Of a stretch of 64,000 nucleotides of DNA, positions 33,205 to 45,480 are shown piece by piece; position 1 is the stretch's first letter, and every line of letters begins with the position of its first letter. Source of the stretch: Ornithodoros turicata (lineage: Eukaryota; Arthropoda; Arachnida; Ixodida; Argasidae); assembly GCF_037126465.1 (NCBI RefSeq), contig NC_088209.1, forward strand, positions 21,891,146-21,955,145, written 5' to 3'. Under the pieces are notes generated by a model. The model had not been told where the DNA came from. It did not search any database and saw nothing but the letters and a program-made list of their open reading frames with translations. A program made the position numbers and the translations under genes.

Positions 33205-34578
33205 ACAACCACGTGACATCACGTGATTACCAGAACATGTTTGCGGAACGCCAAGATTGTATAACCACCACAGTAACAATGCAGAGGAATTAAACGATAT
33301 CGCAAACCGTTAAAAGGCTCTCAATAAAAATTTAATGTCATATTTCAAAAAGAGTTTCGCCAGAAATTTACCACCAGTGATGGCCCTACACTGCGCCGCT
33401 GCGCTCGGCACAATGTCCAAAGATGCGGCTTATTCTTTACTCAATCAATCCATCAATAAATCACATTAAAGCCGTGAAAGGAAACCGAACGATTCAGAAA
33501 CATGGTAAAGACAGAGCCCAAAACCGAAGCGCAATTATATACCGCTGAGGACTTGAGGAGCTGTATACCTTATACAGCTTCAGACACACAACTGTACCGG
33601 TTGACGCTCGCGTTAAAGAACAACGTTTATGGAAGAACTAAAAAACTGGAGTGTTTGTGCGGCGTGATTGCCCGTCACCAACCTTGAGCGCGAAATCCGA
33701 CCTTCATTAAATAGCTGGTCCCGAACCGTGCGCCCGTCCCTCGTCTCCACACCCCTCAACGTGTTCTTGGGCTTCGACAGCAGCAATCTCCGTGAGAGGG
33801 GACGGAGGGGGATGGGAGACAGGCCCCGACTCCGGAAATAGTAGCCACGGCACGCGCCCCGACCCGCGCAGACGTTCACGCCCTATCGGCGGTCGGGAGG
33901 GGTGACGGACGGACTTGTGTGGGGCGATGTCTTAGGGACAGAGAACGACCACGAAGAACGTTGGCGCCCGAAAGACTCGTGGGTGTTCAGCAGTTGCCAT
34001 CATAAATCCTCCAGGGGGAAAGGTATACTGATAGGTCGGAGATGTAAGGGTATAGATGGTGTAATGCAATTCCAGGACTGATTCGTGCAAAGAAGGTCGG
34101 TGTCTAGGTGCTGCGCAGTATGCAACGCTTTGGGTGTGTGTACGTTATCACCCTCCGCAGATAGTCTGTGTGTCCAGACTCCAGCGTGAGGTGATGACTC
34201 AAGAAACGCACGAACTTTCAGCATAGTCCCTCGTTCGTTTGTTCAGCACGACATACGTCGCGGTTGCGTTGTCGTGCTCCTTGGACAATGTTACTGAGCG
34301 CATAGGCTGCTGGTGTAAGGCAGGTTAAAGCTTGCGGGTCAGTCAAGAAGACAGAGTTAAATTTTATATGAATGACGAAAGAAGTACCAATTAAACAGCA
34401 GTATAGAAACACCAATTGAACGTTTCGTTTGTGTATTATTTGTGCTTCGTACTCCGTTTATCTAAAGTTTTACTAAGCACATAACGAGAACTCCGAAGGG
34501 CACTAGACACCTGGTGTACAGAGAAGTAATCCTCGTGATATTTCCGCATTACCCTTCCCACTGCAACTTTGCACAGTA
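33205..34578. other. Unassigned, locally GC-rich sequence
   Basis: 33720-33960 is GC-rich and CpG-rich relative to surroundings, but its frames on either strand are not convincing. It could be a non-coding first exon or promoter. An (ATCA/ATCC)-type repeat lies at about 33440. Confidence 0.3.
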
Positions 34579-34586
34579 CTTAGAAT

Positions 34587-35307
34587 TAGAGCACTGCACG
34601 GGCACGGGCCCCCGACCCGACCCGCGGGCCGAGCCGGGCTTGTTATTGACTGTGTGCTTCGGGCCGGGCCGAACCCGGGCCGACAATATACGCCGTCACC
34701 GAGGGCCGGGTCGACAAACATGTCTCCGAGAGTCAGGCTCGGCCAGGTCATTAGTTCATATCATCACGCGCTTGCGTCATTCCTGTGCATATATTTGCAA
34801 AGACAAGCAAAGGACACTGCATATGCGTATGATTCGACCCTCTAGATTATTCTCAAAAGCCACTTCACATTGCTCCTCACTCCTCACGTATTTCACAATC
34901 ACGTTCGCAAAGCTTTGTGAGAGGGGTAGGGACTGGGAGAAGGAGTTTGTCGACAGCATCCTCTATACCTCCGCAAAAACTAGATAGTGTAATGATAACG
35001 CCCATGCCAGCGTGCGTTCTGGATTTAATTTGGTCTCGTGCTGTTACGGTGTTAAACCGCCAGCACTTGTATGTTTGTGGTCTTCTCTTCTTATAAATTT
35101 ACTTATAAATTTGTTTGATGAGCCCCAGAAACGCGTACGTCACGGCTGGAAATACTAGGCCGGGATCTACTCGCCGAGTCACCGGGCCGGGCCTGGCTCT
35201 ATTCGCTTCGACGCCGGGCCGCATAAAAATATGAAGGTCCCGGCCCGGGTCGGGACGGGCAATTTTTTGATGCGACAGGGCCCGAAGTCCGCCCGCGCAG
35301 GGTTCTA
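34587..35307. mobile_element. 721 bp non-autonomous hAT element with 8 bp target duplication
   Basis: Ends TAGAGCACTGC and, reverse-complemented, TAGAACCCTGC. Perfect 8 bp direct repeats CTTAGAAT flank it at 34579-34586 and 35308-35315. Subterminal regions are dominated by GGGCCGGGC/CCCGACCC motifs on both sides (34600-34720, 35170-35295), in inverted relation. The AT-rich middle has no transposase frame. TIR form, 8 bp TSD and subterminal motif clusters all fit hAT. Confidence 0.88.
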
Positions 35308-35315
35308 CTTAGAAT

Positions 35316-36189
35316 GACTACCAAAAAACAAACAAAAAAAAAACAGTGATATAACAGTTTCCGTCGCAAAAAAAAAAAAAAAAAAAACACGATATGCGAA
35401 ATCCCACGCATCCTCAAGGTTATCGGTTCGAAAATCTGACAACCATATCTCTGCCAAGAAGGGGATTCAGCACAGATCCCGTTGCAGCGCCCTCACGAAG
35501 CAAAAATGCGCGTCAAGTAGGAAGAACAGACGATCAGTTACGTGCAACAATATGTGCCATGCGAATGCACGAGAAGAGCGGCGAAGGAAGACCGCCTATT
35601 GCAGACGCGGCATCGCCGCTGTGTCGTTCATCACTGCGCGTTCGGATGGTCGGCGGCGGCATGCACCCGCGTTTGTGCCGGTAAGGCCCTCCTTTGCCAC
35701 CTGCTTTTCTGGTCCTCATTTTATTGTTGCCGAGTCACTCGACTTGGTGCACTATAGTCTTGTTCTGCATCTTTTATTTCCCTCCGAAAACGAACCGTCG
35801 GCTAGCTCTATTGATTTTAAGTGCCAACTGTTCGCGGTGGCCGCATTGAAAATGTGACCTGTTCGTGAGAAACGGCTGGTTCCACATCGTGAACGAAGCA
35901 GGGCAGACATATGATCAGCTCTTATCTGGTGCTCTCGTACGGGCTTTCGTGGGTAGTTAAAGTTTATTTCGGCTGTTCTTGAGGCACCATAGCTCTCATG
36001 AACAGTTCTTTAAAGTGTTTCGTGATATTGAGTGCCATCTACAAGTGCGACATACATTATACCCCTGGAATATCAATTTGTGCTTGTGTATGCATGCTGC
36101 TCGCGTCATGTAACCATTTACGTAATCATAAAGTGAAGTTGGCCCAAGCTATGCGCTCTTACTTCTCATAACAGTGCCAGTAGTTGAAG
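35316..36189. other. No gene recognised
   Basis: Poly-A run at 35369-35388. Several 60-100 codon frames overlap at 35394-35857 without domains. Confidence 0.3.
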
Positions 36190-36300
36190 TGACAGGCATA
36201 ATAAATATGAGAGGTTAATCCCGACCTAGCCAGTTCTGACTGTGTCGGGACTAACCTCTCCATATTTTTTTCTTTTTTCCAATCCAATCCAACCCAATGA
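36190..36300 (-). repeat. Dispersed repeat with a (GGATT)n end, copy 2
   Basis: On the minus strand: TTGGGTTGGATTGGATTGG, AAAAAAGAAAAAAATATGGA, GAGGTTAGTCCCGAC, CAGTCAGAACTGGCTAGG. Matches 17855-18000 over about 80 bp. Confidence 0.55.
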
Positions 36301-36929
36301 ATATTTTCGACCCTGTAAGTTCCGTACCCAATACCGTACGTGTCAATTGGAGCTCTCATTTCAGTTCAGATAGAAGCGAAATCTGCATAGAAGGCAGCGC
36401 TCCGATGCTATTGCGCTAAAAAAAAAAAAGATCAAACATCATCAAAGGCAGCGTTCGATCGGCAAAGACCCTGTAGACACTTTGAGCATGCTTCTACACA
36501 TCTCTCTGGATCATTTAAATTTCACCGTTATTTCTCGACGAAAAGCCCCGAAGTAAATTTCTTCATTAGTAATGGCGACCTCTTCGTTGCTGCGAGGACT
36601 TCTGGTGATCGTATAATAACGACTTGGAAGGGACACTGTCGTTTCTACTTGGTTGACAGGTACATATGCACAAGCATATTTGTTACAGTAGTCATGCCTA
36701 TATAGCCGTCAAAGCTAAGTTTTGAACCCTGAGGTGATATGTTGTACGATCTTCGTCTGTTGCACCGTGAATTACTTACTCATTTCCATATCATTCATTT
36801 AATCTCTCACGTAGTCACCTCATGTCGTCATCATAATCATTATGTATTTTTGATGTTGTTGTCTGTGAGCCTTATGATTTGCTCAAAGGTACAACGCGCT
36901 CTGCAGCAGCATTCAGACTTCACTTCCCG

Positions 36930-37022
36930 CATTTAGATCCTTGCGTTTCGTCATGGCGCTCGCTGATGATCACAGTCGTCTCGCGACGTAAAGCCCCGAA
37001 TTATTATTATTATTATTATTAT
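36930..37022 (+). mobile_element. 3' end of a LINE with an (ATT)n tail
   Basis: CTCGCTGATGATCACAGTCG, TCTCGCGACGTAAAGCCCCG, AATTATTATTATTATTATT. The short, tailed end is typical of a 5'-truncated LINE insertion. Its last 35 bp match the tail of SINE family 2 at 20701-20850. Confidence 0.55.
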
Positions 37023-37045
37023 TGATGACGTCATGACGTCATCAA
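37022..37045. promoter_or_regulatory. 24 bp perfect palindrome with two CRE-type sites
   Basis: Two TGACGTCA sites in tandem (TGACGTCATGACGTCA) within a perfect palindrome, directly after the ATT repeat. CREB/ATF factors bind TGACGTCA; function here is unknown and chance or repeat origin is possible. Confidence 0.4.
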
Positions 37046-37371
37046 CGCACTCCGGAACCCAAATGCTTTCTATACACTGTTTCGCGGAAAATTCGTGAAT
37101 TTCCGGCTGTCAACTAATTCCTTCAAAACGTATAATGGCTACGTGTACGTGAAAGCATAAGTGGCGTATGCGTGTGTACAGTATGTGTCAGCATGAAACT
37201 ATGTTACGAAAACCACAAGGGCGGCAAAATGGCCTGATAGGTTAGGACTCTCCCTGTTGCCCTATGCGAGACAAAAAAGAAAGAAGAAACTCTACAATGA
37301 CACCCTTCGTGAGAATTAGTAAGTCTTGTACGTCCACTTAGATGCTACACCGTGCACCACCTTTTATCGTT

Positions 37372-38132
37372 TCAAAAAATAAAAAATAAAATAAAAAACT
37401 GCAGTTATATCCCCGGGCTACATAATTCGCGAACCTGTGCACCAGTTGAAGAACTTTCTTTTCTACAAGTATCTGACCGATACTGCCTACACGCTGCGCA
37501 CCGTGTGAATGAATGAGAGGCGCTCATTATATAAATAAAAATTCAAATGAGTTTCGTGAAAAAACGTAACTTCAAAAGCAGGGCACCATCGGCATTAAAA
37601 TGGGTGCTACCCCTTTTGGGATTTTCAGGGGACACCTCTTAAAGAAAAATCTGCCACCGAAACGGGTCATTTGTTTCAGTAATTAATTGGTTTCGGTTTA
37701 CATATTTTTGTGGCGTTTGGTCGCGGCGAAGCGAAAAAGGACCCTCTTTCACTCCCTTGTCCACCAGTGAATTACACCAATGAATTACGTCCTTTTGCGC
37801 TTCGCCGCGACCAGCCGCGACAAAAATATGTAAACCGAAACCAATTAATTACTGCAACAAATGACCCGCTTCGGTGGCAGATTTTCCTCTAAAAGGTGTC
37901 CACTGAAGGTCCCAAAAGGGGTAGTATCCATTTTAATGCCGACGGCGCCCTGCTTTAGAAGTTACGTTTTTTCACGAAACTCATTTGGATTTTTTTAAAT
38001 AATGAGCGCCTCCCACTCATTCACACGGGCAGCTTGTAAGTAGTATCGGACAGATACTTGTAAAAAAAAGTTCTTCGATTGGTGCACCCGTTCGCGAATT
38101 ATTTAGGTCGGGGATTTAACTGAAACACCCCG
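37372..38132. mobile_element. 760 bp foldback element, CGGGGTGTTTCA end
   Basis: The right end reads TGAAACACCCCG followed by TA. The arms are long and clear: CATAATTCGCGAAC, TACAAGTATCTGACCGATAC, TTCAAATGAGTTTCGTGAAA, ACGTAACTTC, GGCATTAAAATGG, CATATTTTTGTGGCG and CGGTTTACATA all recur inverted, with the loop near 37760. The left end is interrupted by an A-rich stretch, so its first bases are uncertain. Grouped with the other ...GGGTGTTTC elements. Confidence 0.75.
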
Positions 38133-39236
38133 TATATTGTCAAGTTCTTCTTGTGCTTCGGGTAAGGGATCCTCAGTCACGGCAATCCAACGGCAACCCT
38201 TACAGAAGAGAGGAAGAAAATATGAAGTATACACGAAAAACATTCCATGACCCACGATTAATATATCACATGAGGGGCCTCCGAAATGTCATGACACTGC
38301 TCTCTTTCTTCGTTTTTTTTTTCTTCTTTCTTTCGTCCTTTTTTGTGTACCGCATATTCTAGAGCATAGCGGGGAGCTCGTGGCATTGTTTCATTCTGCG
38401 CTCTCGCGTTATCGGCGGGGAGTTAGGCCAATAAAATGGCACGGCGGCACAGACGCAAAGGGAATCGTTAATGCACAATAAATAATCTGTAATACGAAGG
38501 ACAGCGCGGCACCTACTAACAGTACTAACGAGGAGTTGTAAACATAGGAGAGGGAGGGCCTGTCTGGAGAGCCGTGGTTTACTGCCGGAGATTTTTCTTG
38601 CCCTTCGTAAACGTTTGCATTCGAGTCCGCTCGGTGTCGCTGTCGACAGCTGTTGTGGCACTATTTTCCTTGTGTGTGCTTGCGGATGTAACTTATCCAA
38701 AAGGACCTGCTTTATATACCGACTAGTGATATATACTTTTCTTTTTTTTTTATTCTTTCGCCGGTGTTTTGTGCCGTGTGACATGTACAATATGGTCGTG
38801 TCCGCCACAAAAAAAAAAGAAAAATAAACAGCCTCCTTGCAAGCTGCTGTTTTGTCGGGGACGTTGTGCTCGAATGTATCCTGCGGGTTTATGGTGTCGC
38901 GGTCATCGTCCTGCGGTGCGCATCTGCATTACTCGCTAATGTTTGATCGTCCATGACACAGCCAAACGTTCTTAGCATTTTCGACGAAAAAAATCTTGAA
39001 ACGCTACAAAAGTGTCTGCTTCCCGTAAGATGTCAAAGGTTTCAAAACGTACCGTGAAACCAGGCGTTCCAACAGTAAATTTTTAGGGGGTTGCCATATT
39101 CTTGCTCTATCATCAACTGCATGTTTGGCATTGCGACGGCATCGCGTCGTATGGACGTCCCAGACTAACATTCAGCACACCTGCCGCAGATCCAGTCCTC
39201 AGTTGTCCCCAGGATTCGGTTGCGACGGCATTCGGC
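38133..39236. other. No gene recognised
   Basis: Holds poly-T and poly-A tracts (38318, 38810) and a 149-codon minus frame (38359-38808) with no recognisable domain. Confidence 0.3.
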
Positions 39237-39249
39237 ACTTCGGTCTCGA

Positions 39250-39528
39250 CCAGCGGCTCGTTGGTGGTAGCCAAGGTCGTGCCGAAGACTAGGAGGTGGT
39301 GGGTTGGAATCCCATTACCGGCTGTGCTGTCTGAGGTTTTCCCTCGGTTTTCCGAAGACTTTCCAGACGAATGTCGGCACAGTTCCCCCTGAAGTCGGCC
39401 CAGGACGCATACTAAACCCCTGTCCCCCTCCTCCTTCCTGCTGTCCTCTCTCCATCTGTCCACATCTGTACGGCGCTCATAGCCACAGTTGCTTCGCGGC
39501 GCTATCACGGAATAAAAAAAATAAAAAA
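39250..39528 (+). mobile_element. SINE family 1, complete insertion with 13 bp target duplication
   Basis: Perfect direct repeats ACTTCGGTCTCGA at 39237-39249 and 39529-39541 define the insertion. The element has a degraded B-box (GTTGGAATCCC), GGCTGTGCTGTCTGAGGTTT, TCCGAAGACTTTCCAGACGA, ATGTCGGCACAGTTCCCCCT, GAAGTCGGCCCAGGACGCAT, CTGCTGTCCTCTCTCCATCT, CACAGTTGCTTCGCGG and an A-rich tail. The duplication shows LINE-type retroposition. Confidence 0.92.
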
Positions 39529-39541
39529 ACTTCGGTCTCGA

Positions 39542-40635
39542 TCTGAGAGATCCATTGGAGTTCGAATTCTGTTGTGCTGTTTCAGTCCTAGTATTCTACT
39601 CTTTGTTGCTGTTACCATGACGTGCTTGTCGTAGTCCTACTCAACAGCAAAAAAACTTTTAGGACGCTCACGTATATCATCCATACCATATCCAACACAT
39701 ACCGAAACTACAGTCGCTGGAGGTATTCTGGACTCTTACAGCAACACCTTATTTCGATGACGCTGATGTCTCATCCCGACAGGCGACAACCAACCCCATT
39801 GCTCGCGTTAATTTGATGAGAATATAATTATGATCCTCAGCGCAGTGAGGACCGAAGTCCTGTATACAGTGTGCGGAAAGAGGAGGAGCGTTTTTAATGC
39901 ATGGCGTTTGTAAGCTGGATGTGTCCAGAGGACAGAGTAATTCTGCCATAGTGAGAGGACGAGAGAGTACAGCCGATTTAGAGACAGTGCAAGTGTAGTC
40001 CTGAGAGGTTGGTAGTGTGCGGGCCATAGAGAAGGATATGTTTATGAGTAATTTTACAAAAACGAAACCGAAACCCAAATGCATACGGAGCTCTATGGCT
40101 GTACAGATAGGACCCAGGAATAGAGGGGTCTGTTGCTTACAGTATCTTGTTTTACTCGGAGGACCAGAACGTTTCTCGGAAGAGTTTCAAGTTGAAATGG
40201 TTCGTGTCTTCGGTGAATATAATGCTTATTATTCTGCGTAAAAGCACCTTTCGTTGTTGTCCGGAAGGTCTGTAATGCAAAAGCCGCGTCGGTTCAAGCA
40301 ACAGAGGACGGGCACGACCAAACAAGACATTGCGTGTGCATGGCATACAGGTACGACGAGACGCACGCACGCCCAAGGAGCTCCGCTTCGCGAATCGCTT
40401 GTTTTGCCGGGTATCCATTTCCCCATTGTTGGACGGCCACTATATGCTCTCGTTGAGGTAAACGAGAAACCGCTTGGCACCCGTGGCGGCAATGGACCGC
40501 CAAAGGGGCTCACCAAAGCTGTAACTTAATCTGCGAATCCAGAAGGCAGCACCGGCGCCATCATGCCAGACACCATGTGGCCAGACGATATTTATTCGGT
40601 GCAGACTCGCCTGGCATGCAGACACGGAGCTTTTA
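39542..40635. other. Unassigned sequence
   Basis: Overlapping 60-110 codon frames, no domain recognised. 40250-40600 is more GC-rich than its surroundings. Confidence 0.3.
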
Positions 40636-40639
40636 ATGC

Positions 40640-40834
40640 GCGTTGAATGCCGCCAAAATGAAAACCGCCGTGAAAAGAAACAGCAAAAGTTGGTGCAAAA
40701 GTGCGAAATCGCAGTCGGTAAGCGGACTGTCTGCGCTTCCAGGCAGCGTAGAGGTCACGGCCATCGTCCCTGCTCCAGCCGGGCAAAGAGGGACTCGCGT
40801 AGCGGACTCTCTGTTGAGACGCGACAAGCCATGA
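40640..40834 (+). pseudogene. Possible RNase H remnant of a non-LTR retrotransposon
   Basis: The plus frame ends with IVPAPAGQRGTRVADSLLRR and a stop three residues later. This resembles the end of LINE RNase H domains, where a W-x-P-x-H-x-G...GN..AD..A pattern holds the last catalytic residues. Here the Trp and the His positions are changed (V and P), so it is not functional. The upstream 35 residues give no clear match. Weak call; chance resemblance is possible. Confidence 0.3.
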
Positions 40835-41109
40835 ACTCTGTTTCCTGCACGGATCTTGTAGTGGATGCGTTGTAGAGATAGTTCGATTTTCCTTTTTTTT
40901 TCTTTTTTCTTTTATCTAGCGTTCTTGAGTTATCGTTGCGCACTTTTCACGTAGAGAGCGTGGGGGTGATTGTCGTGTTAAATTGCAGCCCTTTTCCTCC
41001 TCGCGGATGTTCAAGGTTCTCTTCTATTGAACATGAGGCAATTGATGTTCTGAGGCTGGAACACATAGAAAGGACAAATACATACAAAGCCTCTAGAGCC
41101 TAAGAAATT

Positions 41110-41223
41110 AATGATGAAAGATGGAAGTCACTGAAAAGGTTAGCCAGCTGTAGGACATCCAGAAGATGTGGGTTCGAGTCCTGCAGGTGGCTAACCTTTT
41201 CAGTGACTTCTATCTTTCACCAT
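41110..41223 (+). mobile_element. Small SINE-like element with inverted ends and a B-box
   Basis: GATGGAAGTCACTGAAAAGG plus TTAGCC at the left is inverted at the right (GGCTAACCTTTTCAGTGACT then TCTATCTTTCACCATTC). Between lies GTGGGTTCGAGTCCTGC, a good pol III B-box. A related 3' end (AGTGACTTCTTTCTTTCTTC) occurs at 60328. It may be two opposed partial copies of one SINE. Confidence 0.55.
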
Positions 41224-42397
41224 TCTCTTCTCGTTTATCCAATGATATGGTTATCAGCCAACGTTGCTTTGCTCTGTGAGTTGCCACAGTTGAGGTTAAC
41301 AGTATTCTTTACGTACAGCAGTACAGCTGGCAGCTGTAGGGGGATAACCAAGTGTCTGCCTGTGGGGCCAGTTGCGGAGAACGATATGTCTATCGGTGCT
41401 ACCAAACTGCTCGTGTCTTCGGCCTGAATATGTAACGCGAAACGTAGGCACGGCTTCATTCCCCAACTATTTTCAAGTACGGTTCACGGTTCAGGCAGAG
41501 CGTTCGGCAATGACACGCCACCAGCCAGCCGCGGCCAGAAAAGCATAGGAACAGCGGGGAGCGAAAGCTTATGACATTCACTTGTTACACGTATACGATG
41601 AATCGATGAGAGATCCGCCAAAGCACCTTTCCTACAGATCTCACGTATGTCACTGTAAATAAAATGAGAGTGAGAGGGAAAATCAGGAAGCTTCGAGTTA
41701 TATTTGCTTCGCGGGACACTATAAAACTGATGTGAATGGAGATAAGCGAATCGCTATCTGCCGCCGCGGTTGATTATCGCCCGCAGCTGCTACCTGCGGG
41801 GCCATACTTCCCGTATGGCAACTTACCGAACGATAGTTTTTGTCCTGCTTTTCTGCGTCCACATGGGAAAATGTAGCAGTCAATGAAAACGTTTTCACAC
41901 AAGGACGACTCCTTATGTGCGCGATGCACGCTGACGGGAATATGGTCTCCGGAACGTTTTTGAAGCAACCAATATTCTCATTCCTTTTCCGGACGAAATT
42001 ACCCTGCCATAAAAGACCCAAATCGCGAAAAGCCATAATTACGGTTAATTACTATGCGGTTACATAATTAATAAATTTCGGAACAAAATCCTATCCTGCA
42101 CAAAGTCATCACGGAACAAAAATGCCACGGGTATCCGAAATGTGTCACTCTTTACCACGTATCGCCTCATGCCAACCATATTTCTACACATGAATGCTTT
42201 CCCGACGCCTTCAGAGTGAAATATCCGTGCTCTTTGTGTCAAAAGGTGCCTCCTACAGCGGTGCTGTGAAGGACAGTGATCTTCAAAGGGAAGCTCTTAG
42301 TCTTCCTCAGGCACATTCTCTCCCTGGGAGAGGTAAGATCTTCGCGTGTATTTAGGAAAGCATTAGCGTGACTTTATTGAAATTCGTTATCTTACAC
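41224..42397. other. No gene recognised
   Basis: Short overlapping frames only. Confidence 0.3.
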
Positions 42398-42500
42398 ATG
42401 ATAGAAAACCGATATAACGATATAAACCGATATAACCTGATATAGCGATGTGCACACAAGTCCTTCGTTATATCCGTGCCTCTCAGTTTTCTATCATGTA
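42398..42500. repeat. Inverted repeat with ACATGATAGAAAAC arms
   Basis: ACATGATAGAAAAC at about 42396 faces GTTTTCTATCATGT at about 42485. Between them are repeats of CGATATAACGATATAAACCG. Could be a small MITE. Confidence 0.45.
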
Positions 42501-43611
42501 CCACTACCAGATCGCTTACGTACTTTCTCCCCTTATGCTGGGGTTACCGTCGCGTGATTTCTGTCGATCACCCTCTTCTCGATATACGCAGTTATCACTT
42601 AGTTCAGTGGATGCCGTACACTATCTTATTGCGTACGAGCGTTACAAGCAACGAACTGCACTATGGGTAAATGCCAAGGGGCGGCCGCACCGCATGGGAT
42701 TACGCTGTATATTGACAGTCGAGCACACACGAAAAAAAACAAAACAATTTGGCGTGGTACTATCGGCTTGCATAGAAATTGTCAATATGAATTACTATGC
42801 TGGTAAGACTGAACCGCAAGCATAAATAATCGTTAAAGGTATCTAACTTTATTAGTTTACTTATTTATTCATTTTTGTAAAAGAACAAGTAGGCTGCCTC
42901 CTGAAAGGCACGCAATAACCCGAACGATGTGGATTGAAGCAACGCAAGCTATACGTCTTGTTGAGATGTAGATGTTGAGATGTAGGATGCCTTGAGGTAC
43001 GGGGATGAGTGGAACGAGACATGGCAGCTTCCGTAGGGTGATAATAAACTCTGGAGCAGGCCCATCTTGACAATGCCTCTGGACAGTGGAAAAGGATCGA
43101 CAACGGACCATTTGAGTTTCGCGTTTGTAAAAAGCGATCTGACGCATATAGCGCTAGCTTACACTAAGTGGGAAAAATGTCACAAAAATGTGAAGCGATC
43201 GCCGCGATGGTCAGTGACGGAAGTTGTTAACGATGTAATAATCACGCGTCAACCATTACGCAGCATCACGTTGACCGCACCTTCAAATGACGGGTTTACA
43301 AGACGGACGTAACATTCTGCGAAAGAAGGCTGGCACATCCCAAGCAAAAAAGAACGTCTTGTTCGGGATTCATTAATCACGGAAATTACGATAATTGCTC
43401 AATGATCTCTCCTTCGGTGGTCTCCGCACGCCTTTCTTTTTTCTTTTCTTTTCCTGCGTGCGTACAGTGCAAGAGACCAGCAACGGGAACAAACAGCCTG
43501 GAAGGGTTACTGAGCAACAGCGCTTGCCCTGCCGTGTTGACTGCAATCGATGCAGGAAGGTTCGTGTGTCTGGTCAGCTAGCGGCACGTTGTGTGTGTGT
43601 GTGGGGGGGGG
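42501..43611. other. No gene recognised
   Basis: GAGATGTAGATGTTGAGATG tandem-like repeat at about 42964. No domain in any frame. Confidence 0.3.
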
Positions 43612-43900
43612 GGTAGTATATGTTTATTAAGAAAAAAAGAAAGGAAACATTAGCCATGCAATGAGCCATCTTGCTATTCGGAAACAACGAAAAAGAAAAG
43701 GAAGGAAAGGAAAAGGAAAAAACGGGAAAAAGAAAAGAAAAGAAGGGGCAAAAAAGGGGAAGAAATGAAAAGGGAAGAAAGAAAGAAGAAAATAAACACT
43801 AGTACAACGGTTACATGCAGTTCACGAGTCCTGAGACTCGGAGACACGTTGGGGGATTGTCCCTGCAGCCTCCGCTTCGTATATCTTCTGGAATGGAATA
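43612..43900 (-). mobile_element. LINE family 1, 3' end, copy 2
   Basis: On the minus strand the last codons read PPTCLRVSGLVNCM and stop, comparable in position to FLRVCDLFGEL of copy 1. The 3'UTR follows: purine-poor CTTTCTTTCTTCCC stretch, then CGAATAGCAAGATGGCTCAT, GGCTAATGTTTCC, TTTCTTAATAAACATATAC. The protein-coding part further upstream is not recognisable. Confidence 0.5.
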
Positions 43901-45480
43901 TGTGGGACCTGTGTCACAATGACGTTGTTTGATATCCACCCCCTCCCACACACACGACCACCACCACAGGTATACTTTTTCATCTGCTTCTGGCTCGTCT
44001 GCTGGTTCCGTTTTACACACGTCTGCTAATATGGCGCGCCCGGAAACTGGACGTGAGGAAGTGTCACGATATTTCGTGTTTGTAACGATCCATAGTTGTT
44101 CGGGTAACACCAGACGAAACATACCCAGGTGCCCGCTACCAATTGTTGACTCGCAGGGCCAACTCGTAACGAGGTTGCGAGAATGTGACAGGTGCTCGAA
44201 AGGCGTTTTGCCAACTCCGTGTGGTCACGGCGGGGCAAACACTATACGCTTCCTTCTCGCTGTTCTTTTTCTTTCTTTCTGTTTGAGTTTCAATCACCTC
44301 GCGCAGACAACTACGTGGCAGCGTTTTGATATCTTAAGCCCACGAAGTAACAACCTGCCACTAAAAAGGGTACATCCATAAAGAGCGAACGGGCGAGCCG
44401 TCGACAAATGTCAGCACATACAGAGCGTGCAGGTGCTTAGCATTTTTGAGCCACTCGTCGCGCCAACTTGGACGCATGATTAGGGGTGAATTATTACTGG
44501 CAGGCAGTCGATTACACGGCCGTTTCAATCCACCAAAGGGATGCCGCTCGCGCTGCGGTGGGTCCGCACTGGAGGCAGCCATGATGGCCACGAGTTGATG
44601 GCCATCGCGACGGAGCTGACCCGCTGTATGCGAGCATCGCGGTCCCGGTTTTCTTTCTTCGTTGGGTAATTTTTTTCGGCTGCAGCTCGTGTGTTCTTTA
44701 ATCGTGTTCCGAGCGCCGCTCATGTTAATTGACTTTGTTTTGACTGTGTGCGTTTCGCGTTATGGCTGTCCGCCGCCGAAGGGCTTCTCCGCTTCTCCCC
44801 CCCCCCCCCCCCCCATCCCTCCTCCTCTTGAACGGCAGCTATACCCACCGATGTAGTGTATAAGTAAGATGGTATTTGCGTGCGGGATATTACACGGTGG
44901 TTTCGGAGTGAAGACAGCTTACTTAGTGAGGCGGGAGAACTGCCGAAGGGGGAACTCATAGGGGGCTCTCGCCAGCTATATACGACACGGATTGGCTGTC
45001 GGTAGCTTCTACTATGCCCATGGACAAATAAAGGGTAACTATTCGAGAAATTTGCTTGCTTTTAAGTGTATGAAAGGCTAACAAATAATAGACGAAACGG
45101 CAGCCGCTACACGTTCCAAGGTCATCTGTCGGTGCTGAGAAAGTGACAGATCTCCCATGTCCCATCAAGTGTTGTCATCGTTGTCCGCGTCAAGGTGGTG
45201 TCATCGTCAACTGCCCCATCACTTTATGTATTAGAATTAGAAATTCATTTACCTTGATTAGTTTGTGTTATTTGTTTCTAAGAGCGGAGTGCGTCCGTCT
45301 TGCAACCCTGACTGACCTCTCTCAACACTTAAAAACAACAACAACCCTGACAACAACTCATTACATAAGAATAATAATCATGTTTTGGGCATCATTTTCT
45401 TTAAAATTCCAGACTTGCATCACAAATGTCTAAAACTTGGACTTAGGTAATTTTATAAAGTGTTATGTTGCAGCTTGTGG
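43901..45480. other. Unassigned sequence
   Basis: A 150-codon plus frame (43929-44381) and 120-codon minus frame (44361-44723) lack recognisable domains. A poly-C tract lies at 44797-44814. Confidence 0.3.

Noticed and set aside
36950..37010. Hammerhead ribozyme (CTGATGA present)
   Set aside because: The GAAA core and the required stems are not present at the right distances; the motif is part of a LINE tail.
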